Shown here piece by piece: positions 57,428 through 64,000 of a stretch of 64,000 bases of DNA. Made by a program: the position numbers and the translations under genes. Within the stretch, counting starts at the first letter, position 1. Each line of letters opens with the position of its first letter. The stretch is from Nocardioides lacusdianchii (GTDB lineage Bacteria; Actinomycetota; Actinomycetes; Propionibacteriales; Nocardioidaceae), in contig NZ_JADHZD010000006.1 of the NCBI RefSeq assembly GCF_020102855.1, positions 124,001-188,000 of the forward strand, written 5' to 3'. The notes beneath the pieces are model-generated. The model was not told where the DNA came from, did no database searches, and saw only the letters and a program-made list of their open reading frames with translations.

Positions 57428-57874
57428 CCGGCGATGCTGGCCTTCCCGGGGCCCGGTCGACAGTGGCCCGGGCGACGCCTGTGGACGAGCGTCCCGGGAC
57501 CCGGGCTGTGGACGATCCGTGGCCGCCGATCCACGCGTGGCCCACGCTCGCGCGAGGACGTCCGCAGCGGATTCGCCGCGTGTCGAATCCGTGGCCTACG
57601 ATGTCCGGAGCAGTCCTCATGGACTGACTTCGCACGTCCACCGGCCACGTCGGGATGCATCCCTGGTCCCGAGTCACCCGTGGGCGTCGGCCCTCAGTTC
57701 CGCGCCAGCTCCAGGTCCATCGGAGTGGGCGCGGGTCGGACCGGCGTGTGGACGTCAGGGCTCCCGGCACCCGTCGGGCGCAGCAACTGAAACCAACAGG
57801 AGTCACGCTCCCGGCCCGCACCTGCGTCAAGGTCGGGCACAACGGCGAGCGCCTCCGTCACCACAGGAGAACCC
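57428..57874. other. 447-bp intergenic region with the rpsB promoter and long leader
   Basis: No gene seen. A TACGAT hexamer at 57597-57602 is a likely -10 element for rpsB, with a weak -35. That gives a leader of about 266 bases. Two ribosome-binding-site-like sequences occur: AACAGGAG around 57795 and CACAGGAG just before the ATG at 57875. A ribosomal-protein leader for S2 autoregulation is plausible. Confidence 0.5.
57597..57602 (+). promoter_or_regulatory. Predicted -10 element of the rpsB promoter
   Basis: TACGAT, matching the -10 of the rpmF operon promoter at 1272. The -35 is unclear (TTCGCC 19 bases upstream at best). Confidence 0.45.
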
Positions 57875-58894
57875 ATGGCAGTCGTCACCATGCGCCAGCT
57901 GCTCGAGAGCGGCGTCCACTTCGGTCACCAGACCCGTCGTTGGAACCCCAAGATGAAGCGCTTCATCATGACCGAGCGCAACGGCATCTACATCATCGAC
58001 CTGCAGCAGTCGCTGGCCTACATCGACCGCTCCTACGCCTTCGTCAAGGAGACCGTCGCCCGCGGCGGCGTCGTGATGTTCGTCGGCACCAAGAAGCAGG
58101 CCCAGGAGGCCATCGCCGAGCAGGCCACCCGCGTCGGCATGCCCTACGTCAACCAGCGCTGGCTCGGCGGCATGCTCACCAACTTCCAGACCGTGCACCA
58201 GCGGATCAACCGCCTCAAGGAGCTCGACGACGTCGACTTCGAGACGGTGGCCGGCTCGGGTCGCACGAAGAAGGAGCTCCTGCAGATGAAGCGGGAGCAC
58301 ACCAAGCTCGAGAAGACCCTCGGCGGCATCCGCGAGATGACGAAGGTCCCCTCCGCGGTGTGGATCGTCGACACCAACAAGGAGCACCTCGCCGTCGAGG
58401 AGGCGCGCAAGCTGCGGATCCCGATCATCGGCATCCTCGACTCCAACTGCGACCCCGACCTCGTCGACTTCCCGATCCCGGGCAACGACGACGCCATCCG
58501 TGCGGTCGGCCTGCTGACCCGCGTGGTCGCCGACGCCGTGGCCGAGGGCCTGATCGCCCGCTCGGGCGCCAAGGGCGGCGACGCCGACGCGACCGTCGGT
58601 GCCGAGGAGCCCCTCGCCGAGTGGGAGCGCGAGCTGCTCGAGGGCGACGCCGAGAAGACGGCTGCGGCCGCCACCGGTGACGCCACCGCCGAGACCCCGG
58701 CCTCCGAGGCCACCGGCGCGTCCTCCGAGGCCCCCGCGGCCGAGGCTGCCGCCGACGCCGCGACCGAGGCCCCCGCGGCCGAGGCCACCGAGGCTGTGAC
58801 CGAGGCCCCCGCCGAGGCCGAGGCTGCGACCGAGGCCCCCGCCGAGGCCGAGGCTGCGACCGAGGCCCCCGCCGAGGCCGACAAGAAGGACTGA
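57875..58894 (+). CDS. rpsB: 30S ribosomal protein S2 with acidic repeat tail
   Basis: Residues 1 to about 230 are standard S2 ([45 protein letters not shown]). The rest, to 339, is an Ala-, Glu- and Pro-rich tail with tandem repeats of a ten-residue unit ([10 protein letters not shown]). Usual S2 is 230-300 residues. ACAGGAG precedes the ATG. A terminator-like hairpin follows at 58904. Confidence 0.95.
   Translation: MAVVTMRQLLESGVHFGHQTRRWNPKMKRFIMTERNGIYIIDLQQSLAYIDRSYAFVKETVARGGVVMFVGTKKQAQEAIAEQATRVGMPYVNQRWLGGMLTNFQTVHQRINRLKELDDVDFETVAGSGRTKKELLQMKREHTKLEKTLGGIREMTKVPSAVWIVDTNKEHLAVEEARKLRIPIIGILDSNCDPDLVDFPIPGNDDAIRAVGLLTRVVADAVAEGLIARSGAKGGDADATVGAEEPLAEWERELLEGDAEKTAAAATGDATAETPASEATGASSEAPAAEAAADAATEAPAAEATEAVTEAPAEAEAATEAPAEAEAATEAPAEADKKD
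58801..58880 (+). repeat. 30-bp tandem repeat in the rpsB tail
   Basis: Two full copies (58801-58830, 58831-58860) and a 20-base partial copy of a 30-base unit that encodes [10 protein letters not shown]. An in-frame tandem repeat likely to vary in copy number between strains. Confidence 0.85.
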
Positions 58895-58903
58895 TCGCGG
58901 TAC

Positions 58904-58932
58904 GCCGGTCGCGGGCCCTGCCCGCGACCGGC
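58904..58932 (+). terminator. Hairpin between rpsB and tsf
   Basis: GCCGGTCGCGGGC and GCCCGCGACCGGC form a perfect 13-bp stem with a CCT loop. Ends rpsB transcription fully or in part, so tsf may have its own promoter or receive read-through. Confidence 0.7.
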
Positions 58933-59025
58933 CCCCCGTGCTGCTCGTTCCACCCACCGCCCGCACTCCGCCCCGATCTGACCCCGATCCCGGAGCCGGG
59001 CCCCTGACACCAAGGAAGAGGGACC

Positions 59026-59838
59026 ATGGCCAACTTCACCGCTGCTGACGTCAAGAAGCTCCGTGAGCTGACCCAGGCCGGGATGATGGACTGCAAGAAG
59101 GCGCTGACCGAGAGCGACGGCGACTTCGACAAGGCCGTCGAGCTGCTCCGCGTCAAGGGTGCCGCCAAGGCTGCCGCCCGCGGTGCCGAGCGCGAGACCG
59201 CGGCCGGCCTCGTCGCCACCGCCGGCAACGCGCTGGTCGAGCTCAAGAGCGAGACCGACTTCGTCGCCAAGAACGAGGACTTCATCGCCAAGGCGCAGCA
59301 GATCGCCGAGGTCGCCAACGAGGTCAAGGCCGCCGACACCGCGGCGCTGAAGGCCGCCGAGCTCGACGGCAAGACCGTCGGCGAGGTCGTCGAGGACCTG
59401 GCCATCACCATCGGCGAGAAGATCGAGCTGGGCGAGGTCGCCTACTTCGAGGGCACCACCGTCACCTACATGCACAAGCGTGCCGCCGACCTGCCGCCCG
59501 CCGTCGGCGTGCTCGTCGAGTTCGAGGGTGACGAGGCCGCCGCCCGCGCCGCTGCGATGCAGATCGCTGCGATGAAGGCCCAGTACCTCACCCGCGACGA
59601 GGTCCCCGCGGACGTCGTCGAGTCCGAGCGCTCGATCGCCGAGCAGAAGACCCGCGAGGAGGGCAAGCCCGAGCAGGCGATCGCGAAGATCGTCGAGGGT
59701 CGCCTCGGTGGGTTCTACAAGGAGATCGTCCTGCTCGAGCAGGAGTCGGTCACCGAGTCGAAGAAGTCGGTCAAGGCCGTCCTCGACGCGGCCGGCACCA
59801 CCGTGAAGCGGTTCGCCCGCTTCGAGGTCGGCGCCTGA
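59026..59838 (+). CDS. tsf: Elongation factor Ts
   Basis: Nucleotide-exchange factor for EF-Tu. The 270-residue protein has the N-terminal UBA-like [18 protein letters not shown], and core [12 protein letters not shown] and [22 protein letters not shown] precedes the ATG. Flanked by two strong hairpins. Confidence 0.96.
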   Translation: MANFTAADVKKLRELTQAGMMDCKKALTESDGDFDKAVELLRVKGAAKAAARGAERETAAGLVATAGNALVELKSETDFVAKNEDFIAKAQQIAEVANEVKAADTAALKAAELDGKTVGEVVEDLAITIGEKIELGEVAYFEGTTVTYMHKRAADLPPAVGVLVEFEGDEAAARAAAMQIAAMKAQYLTRDEVPADVVESERSIAEQKTREEGKPEQAIAKIVEGRLGGFYKEIVLLEQESVTESKKSVKAVLDAAGTTVKRFARFEVGA

Positions 59839-59863
59839 CCCGTTCCACCCCAGCACCCGACAG

Positions 59864-59890
59864 GGGCCCGTACGCCTGGCGTACGGGCCC
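59864..59890 (+). terminator. Hairpin terminator between tsf and pyrH
   Basis: GGGCCCGTACG (59864-59874) and CGTACGGGCCC (59880-59890) form a perfect 11-bp stem with a five-base loop, followed by TTGTGG. Strong intrinsic-type terminator for rpsB-tsf. Confidence 0.8.
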
Positions 59891-59926
59891 TTGTGGCATC
59901 TCCCGTCACACCTCGGGGTGTGTGGG

Positions 59927-59957
59927 TTCGACCGGTGAGGTCCGCGGCCGGTAGGTT
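59927..59957 (+). promoter_or_regulatory. Predicted pyrH promoter
   Basis: TTCGAC (59927-59932) and TAGGTT (59952-59957), 19 bases apart, located after the tsf terminator and about 35 bases before pyrH. Confidence 0.4.
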
Positions 59958-59992
59958 TCTCGCCGACCGCGTGTGTGTGCGAAGGGAACCAA

Positions 59993-60709
59993 GTGACGGC
60001 CTACAACCGAGTCCTCCTCAAGCTCTCCGGTGAAGTGTTCGGTGGCGGTGAGGTCGGACTCGACCTCGACGTCATCAACGCACTGGCCGCCGAGGTCGCC
60101 GAGGTCGCCAAGTCGGGCGTGCAGATCGCCATCGTCGTGGGCGGGGGCAACTTCTTCCGCGGCGCCGAGCTGCAGCAGCGCGGCATGGAGCGCGCCCGCG
60201 CCGACTACATGGGGATGCTCGGCACGGTGATGAACTGCCTCGCGCTCCAGGACTTCGTCGAGAAGCACGGCGTCGAGACGCGCGTGCAGACCGCGATCAC
60301 GATGGGCCAGGTCGCCGAGCCCTACATCCCGCGCCGCGCGATCCGCCACATGGAGAAGGGCCGCGTCGTGATCTTCGGCGCCGGCGCCGGCATGCCGTTC
60401 TTCTCCACCGACACGGTCGCTGCCCAGCGGGCGCTCGAGACGCGCTGCGAGGTCATCCTGATGGGCAAGCAGGGTGTCGACGGGGTCTACGACTCCGACC
60501 CGAAGACCAACCCATCAGCGGTGAAGTTCGACACGCTGACCTACGACGAGTACCTCGCCCGCGACCTCAAGGTCGCCGATGCCACCGGCATCGCGATGGC
60601 GCGCGACAACAAGATGGACATGGTCTTCTTCAACCTCTCCACGCCGGGCACGATCGTGCGCGCCGTGCGGGGTGAGAAGATTGGCACGCTGGTGACCAGC
60701 GCGACCTGA
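59993..60709 (+). CDS. pyrH: UMP kinase
   Basis: Hexameric kinase making UDP from UMP. The 238-residue protein has [44 protein letters not shown] and [17 protein letters not shown] start with GAAGGGA (59981-59987) upstream. pyrH-frr is a conserved pair. Confidence 0.96.
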   Translation: MTAYNRVLLKLSGEVFGGGEVGLDLDVINALAAEVAEVAKSGVQIAIVVGGGNFFRGAELQQRGMERARADYMGMLGTVMNCLALQDFVEKHGVETRVQTAITMGQVAEPYIPRRAIRHMEKGRVVIFGAGAGMPFFSTDTVAAQRALETRCEVILMGKQGVDGVYDSDPKTNPSAVKFDTLTYDEYLARDLKVADATGIAMARDNKMDMVFFNLSTPGTIVRAVRGEKIGTLVTSAT

Positions 60710-60759
60710 CGCAGGCCGCACCGCACCCGCACCCGGACGTACGAGGAGAGAGAGCCGCT

Positions 60760-61317
60760 GTGATCAACGACGTCATGAACGATGCCGACGCCAAGATGGG
60801 CAAGTCCGTGGAGGCGACCCGTGAGGAGTTCGCCACGATCCGCGCCGGTCGCGCCAACCCCGCGATGTTCGCGAAGATCACGGCCGACTACTACGGCACC
60901 CAGACCCCGCTGCAGCAGCTCGCGAGCTTCACCTCGCAGGACGCGCGCACGATCCTGATCCAGGTCTTCGACCAGGGCGCGATGCCGGCGGTGGAGCGGG
61001 CCATCCGCGACTCCGACCTCGGCGTCAACCCGGCCAACGACGGCAAGGTGCTGCGCTGCGTGTTCCCCGAGCTCACCGAGGAGCGGCGCAAGGAGTACAT
61101 CAAGCTCGCCAAGGGCAAGGCCGAGGACGGCCGGGTGTCGGTGCGCAACATCCGGCGGACCGCCAAGCAGGCCCTGGAGAAGCTCGAGAAGGACGGCGAG
61201 GTCGGCAAGGACGACGTCACGGGCGCGGAGAAGCGCCTCGACGTGATGACCAAGACCCACACCGACAAGATCGACGACCTCCTCAAGCACAAGGAAGCAG
61301 AGCTGCTCGAGGTCTGA
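60760..61317 (+). CDS. frr: Ribosome recycling factor
   Basis: Splits post-termination ribosomes with EF-G. The 185-residue protein has the three-helix-bundle sequence EFATIRAGRANPAMFAKI, IRDSDLGVNPANDGKVLRC and VRNIRRTAKQALEKLEKDGE. GAGGAG precedes the GTG. Confidence 0.97.
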   Translation: MINDVMNDADAKMGKSVEATREEFATIRAGRANPAMFAKITADYYGTQTPLQQLASFTSQDARTILIQVFDQGAMPAVERAIRDSDLGVNPANDGKVLRCVFPELTEERRKEYIKLAKGKAEDGRVSVRNIRRTAKQALEKLEKDGEVGKDDVTGAEKRLDVMTKTHTDKIDDLLKHKEAELLEV

Positions 61318-61327
61318 GCATCCACCC

Positions 61328-62236
61328 ATGACCTCCTCCGACCCGTCCGCCTCGGGCGCACCCCAGCCGCCGTCCGAGGCGATCAAGAAGGACCACGGCC
61401 GTGCCGGCCGCGACCTTCCCACCGCCGTCGGCTCCGCCGTGGTGCTGGTCGGGGCGATCCTGCTGTCGCTGCTGTTCTGGAAGACCGCCTTCATGGCGAT
61501 CGTGGCCGCGGCCGTCGTCGTGGCGATCTGGGAGCTGCACAAGGGTCTCGGGGCCAAGGACATCGACATCCCCGAGCAGCCGCTCATGCTCGGCGGCGTC
61601 GTCATGGTGGTCGTGGCCTACTTCTGGGGCGCCCCCGCGCTGGTGACCGCGACGGCGGTGACGGCGCTGGTGATCATGCTGTGGCTGCTGCGGCGCGGGG
61701 TCGACGGCTACGTCAAGAACGCCACCGCCGCGGTCTTCACGCTGGTCTACGTCCCGTTCCTGGGCTCGTTCGTCGCGCTGCTGCTCTCCGAGGGTGGACA
61801 CTTCCCGGCGTTCGGCTTCGACGTCGACGACAACGGCGTCCGCGCGATCATCGTCTTCATCGCCATCACCGTCGCCTCCGACACCGGCGGCTACGTCGCA
61901 GGCGTGCTGTTCGGCAAGCACCCGATGGCGCCCGTGATCTCGCCGAAGAAGTCGTGGGAGGGCTTCGCCGGCTCGATCGTCGCCACGATCGTCGTCGGCG
62001 TCTGGCTGGTCACCTCCTTCCTCGGGGGTGACTGGTGGGTGGGCGTGCTGCTCGGAGTCATCGCCGCCGTGATGGCCACCCTCGGCGACCTCTGCGAATC
62101 GGTCATCAAGCGCGACCTCGGTATCAAGGACATGAGCCAGGTCATCCCCGGCCACGGCGGGCTGATGGACCGCCTCGACTCGCTGCTCGCGACGGTCGCG
62201 CCGATCTGGCTGGTCCTCTACTACCTCGTCTTCTAG
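61328..62236 (+). CDS. cdsA: Phosphatidate cytidylyltransferase (CDP-diglyceride synthase)
   Basis: Makes CDP-diacylglycerol for phospholipid synthesis. The 302-residue membrane protein has about seven or eight helices and the signature ASDTGGYVAGVLFGKHP and SVIKRDLGIKDMSQVIPGHG-type C-terminal motif. Starts 10 bp after frr. Confidence 0.94.
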   Translation: MTSSDPSASGAPQPPSEAIKKDHGRAGRDLPTAVGSAVVLVGAILLSLLFWKTAFMAIVAAAVVVAIWELHKGLGAKDIDIPEQPLMLGGVVMVVVAYFWGAPALVTATAVTALVIMLWLLRRGVDGYVKNATAAVFTLVYVPFLGSFVALLLSEGGHFPAFGFDVDDNGVRAIIVFIAITVASDTGGYVAGVLFGKHPMAPVISPKKSWEGFAGSIVATIVVGVWLVTSFLGGDWWVGVLLGVIAAVMATLGDLCESVIKRDLGIKDMSQVIPGHGGLMDRLDSLLATVAPIWLVLYYLVF

Positions 62237-62244
62237 AGGCCTGC

Positions 62245-62757
62245 GTGACGCTCCACCTCGTCCGCCACGGACGCCCAACGATGACGTCCGGCGTCCCTGC
62301 CGCGGAGTGGCACCTCGACCCGGAGGCGTACGACGACGTATGGGCGCTGCGCGTCTCGGGTCGCCTGCCAGCACGTGCCGCGTGGTTCACCTCGCCGGAG
62401 CCGAAGGCGGTGCAGACCGCCCAGCTGCTCACCGACGCGCAGGTCGGCGTGCTGCCGGACCTGCACGAGCACGAGCGGACGGGGGAGCGGGTCGAGGACT
62501 TCCACCGTGCGGTACGTCGCGCCTTCGCGCGGCCCGACGAGCCGGCCGTCGCCGGGTGGGAGCCGCTCGCCGCGTGCCGCGGGCGCGTCGTCCCCGCCGT
62601 ACGCCGAGTGCTGGACGTGCACGGCGACGACGACGTCGTGCTGGTGGGCCACGGGACGGCCTGGACGCTGGTGGTGGCCGAGCTGACCGGGCAGCCACCG
62701 GACCTCGATCGCTGGGAGTCCCTTGCCATGCCCGACCTGCTGACCGTCGCGACCTGA
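62245..62757 (+). CDS. Histidine phosphatase family protein
   Basis: A 170-residue phosphoglycerate-mutase-like protein. The RHG motif is at LHLVRHGRP and the second His is in VVLVGHGTA. Acts on an unknown phosphorylated substrate. GTG 8 bases after the cdsA stop. Confidence 0.85.
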   Translation: MTLHLVRHGRPTMTSGVPAAEWHLDPEAYDDVWALRVSGRLPARAAWFTSPEPKAVQTAQLLTDAQVGVLPDLHEHERTGERVEDFHRAVRRAFARPDEPAVAGWEPLAACRGRVVPAVRRVLDVHGDDDVVLVGHGTAWTLVVAELTGQPPDLDRWESLAMPDLLTVAT

Positions 62758-62817
62758 CAAACCGGTCGACCTCGAGGGTCACCGCGTGCCCCGTCCGACT
62801 CCGTGCCGAGGAGCACC

Positions 62818-62823
62818 TAGGGT
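62818..62823 (+). promoter_or_regulatory. -10 element of a leaderless promoter (small membrane protein)
   Basis: TAGGGT, then six bases, then GTG 62830. Confidence 0.55.
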
Positions 62824-62829
62824 GGTGCC

Positions 62830-63177
62830 GTGGAGACCGAACAGGCCCGGGAGTCCGAGGCGGAGCAGGGTGAGCGGCTCGGCTGGTGGCACCACAGCCA
62901 CCCGACCTTCGCCGGCATCACCGGCTTCTTCGCCGGCATGCTCTTCGTCACCGCCCTGCCCGGCGCCTTCGCCGGCCTGCTGCGGCTGCTCTTCCCCTAC
63001 GACACCGCGGAGAAGCTCTTCCCCTTCGTGCTGCTCGCACTGGCGCTGCCGATCGCGATGCTGGTCAAGCGCAAGACGCGTCGCTTCGCGCAGTTCATGT
63101 TCGTCGGGATGGTCGTGACCGCGCTCGTCGTCCTCGGCGTCGCGTCGCTGGTGCTCTACTTCATGGTCGACGGCTGA
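62830..63177 (+). CDS. Small membrane protein of unknown function
   Basis: A 115-residue protein with about three transmembrane helices ([57 protein letters not shown]) and an acidic N-terminus. Family not recognised. Confidence 0.72.
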   Translation: METEQARESEAEQGERLGWWHHSHPTFAGITGFFAGMLFVTALPGAFAGLLRLLFPYDTAEKLFPFVLLALALPIAMLVKRKTRRFAQFMFVGMVVTALVVLGVASLVLYFMVDG

Positions 63178-63223
63178 GCCGCTGAATCGACCGGCCGTGG
63201 CCCGGGATGGGAGGATCGACCCG

Positions 63224-64000
63224 ATGTCCGACTCCACTCCCCATGCGGCCCCCGAGCCGATCAAGACGCTGCCGCTCGTCTTCGACGAGCCCCGCGGGCG
63301 CAAGAAGCCGCCGCGGCACCTCGCCGACCTCGACGAGGCCGGCCGCAAGGCCCTCCTCGAGGAGATGGGCCTGCCTGGCTTCCGCGCCAAGCAGCTCTCC
63401 ACGCACTACTTCGGGCGTCTCGTCGACGACCCGGAGCAGATGACCGACCTGCCTGCCGGCCAGCGCGACGACCTCGTGTCCGCGCTCCTGCCCGACCTGA
63501 TGACGCCGCTGCGCACGATGGAGGCCGACAAGGGCACCACGCGCAAGACGCTGTGGAAGCTCTTCGACGGCGCGCTCGTCGAGTCGGTGCTGATGCGCTA
63601 CCCCGACCGCGCCACCGTCTGCGTCTCCAGCCAGGCCGGCTGCGGCATGGCGTGCCCGTTCTGCGCGACCGGCATGGGCGGGCTCCAGCGCAACATGTCG
63701 ACCGCCGAGATCGTCGAGCAGGTCGTCGCCGGTGCGCGCACGATGGCCCGCGGCGAGGTCCCCGGAGGCCCCGGCCGCGTCTCCAACGTCGTCTTCATGG
63801 GCATGGGCGAGCCCCTCGCCAACTACAAGGCCGTCATCGGAGCCGTACGCCGCCTCACCGACTCCGCTCCCGCCGGTCTCGGCATGAGCGCCCGCGGCAT
63901 CACCGTCTCCACGGTCGGCCTGGTGCCGCGCATCCGCCAGCTGACCGAGGAGGGCATCCCGGTCACGCTCGCGCTGAGCCTCCACGCGCCCGACGACGAG
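63224..64000 (+). CDS. rlmN: 23S rRNA (adenine(2503)-C(2))-methyltransferase RlmN (partial)
   Basis: Radical-SAM enzyme that methylates A2503 of 23S rRNA and A37 of some tRNAs. The first 259 codons are in the window and the gene runs off the right edge. The cluster cysteines are Cys140, Cys144 and Cys147 (CGMACPFC), with [13 protein letters not shown] and [11 protein letters not shown] following. ATG 63224. Confidence 0.95.
   Translation, partial: MSDSTPHAAPEPIKTLPLVFDEPRGRKKPPRHLADLDEAGRKALLEEMGLPGFRAKQLSTHYFGRLVDDPEQMTDLPAGQRDDLVSALLPDLMTPLRTMEADKGTTRKTLWKLFDGALVESVLMRYPDRATVCVSSQAGCGMACPFCATGMGGLQRNMSTAEIVEQVVAGARTMARGEVPGGPGRVSNVVFMGMGEPLANYKAVIGAVRRLTDSAPAGLGMSARGITVSTVGLVPRIRQLTEEGIPVTLALSLHAPDDE

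Overview
The window is 64 kb of high-GC, gene-dense DNA from an actinobacterium. The conserved backbone (recG-rsmD-coaD-DUF177-rpmF-rnc-mutM-smc, then ftsY-amt-glnK-glnD-ffh-rpsP-KH-rimM-trmD-rplS-lepB-rnhB-DUF2469-yraN-comM-dprA-xerC-rpsB-tsf-pyrH-frr-cdsA-rlmN) is the usual actinobacterial order for this part of the chromosome. Many GTG and TTG starts, GTGA/ATGA stop-start overlaps and leaderless TAnnnT promoters fit this. A member of Nocardioidaceae (Nocardioides-like) is my best guess; the family is inference, the phylum is not in doubt. No rRNA, tRNA, CRISPR array, transposase or phage gene was seen.

Layout. 1-4.0 kb: recG tail, rsmD, coaD, and an rpmF/rnc/mutM operon behind a TTGCCC-17-TACGAT promoter. 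4-10.2 kb: accessory genes (MFS transporter, methyltransferase, FAD-linked oxidase, a first class V aminotransferase, DUF1707 membrane protein, secreted protein). 10.3-13.9 kb: smc. 13.9-28.1 kb: a purine-degradation island joined to the 3' end of smc by an ATGA overlap: uraD, a DUF3225(HpxZ-like)-amidase fusion, uraH, uricase, allB, pucG-like aminotransferase, allC, an RpiR-type regulator, a tiny His-rich ORF, xdhABC and guaD. Together they predict guanine -> xanthine -> urate -> 5-hydroxyisourate -> OHCU -> allantoin -> allantoate -> ureidoglycine, then transamination with glyoxylate to glycine and oxalurate. No ureidoglycolate lyase, urease or purine permease is present here. 28-32 kb: thioesterase, small membrane protein, an ECF sigma/membrane protein/lipoprotein set on the minus strand, and a zinc-ribbon methyltransferase. 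32-41.3 kb: ftsY and the nitrogen genes amt-glnK-glnD, separated by two minus-strand cell-surface polysaccharide genes. In Streptomyces, for comparison, smc, ftsY, amt, glnK, glnD and ffh lie close together, so both stretches look like lineage-specific insertions.

41-64 kb: ffh, a NYN-domain protein, a secreted protein, an amidohydrolase whose end overlaps a convergent VanW-family gene, a GNAT enzyme, then the translation and cell-envelope backbone: rpsP-KH, rimM-trmD (TrmD carries a fused GNAT domain), rplS, lepB-rnhB-DUF2469, yraN-comM-dprA, xerC, a divergent M23 peptidase, rpsB, tsf, pyrH-frr-cdsA, a phosphatase, a small membrane protein and the first 259 codons of rlmN.

Most notable for follow-up: the HpxZ-amidase fusion inside the urate operon; the inverted repeat TGAAACA-GA-TGTTTCA in the pucG promoter; the 33-codon His-rich ORF that fits exactly between two GTGA junctions ahead of xdhA; a four-copy palindromic element that supplies the stop codons of both ftsY and its convergent neighbour; and the TrmD-GNAT fusion.
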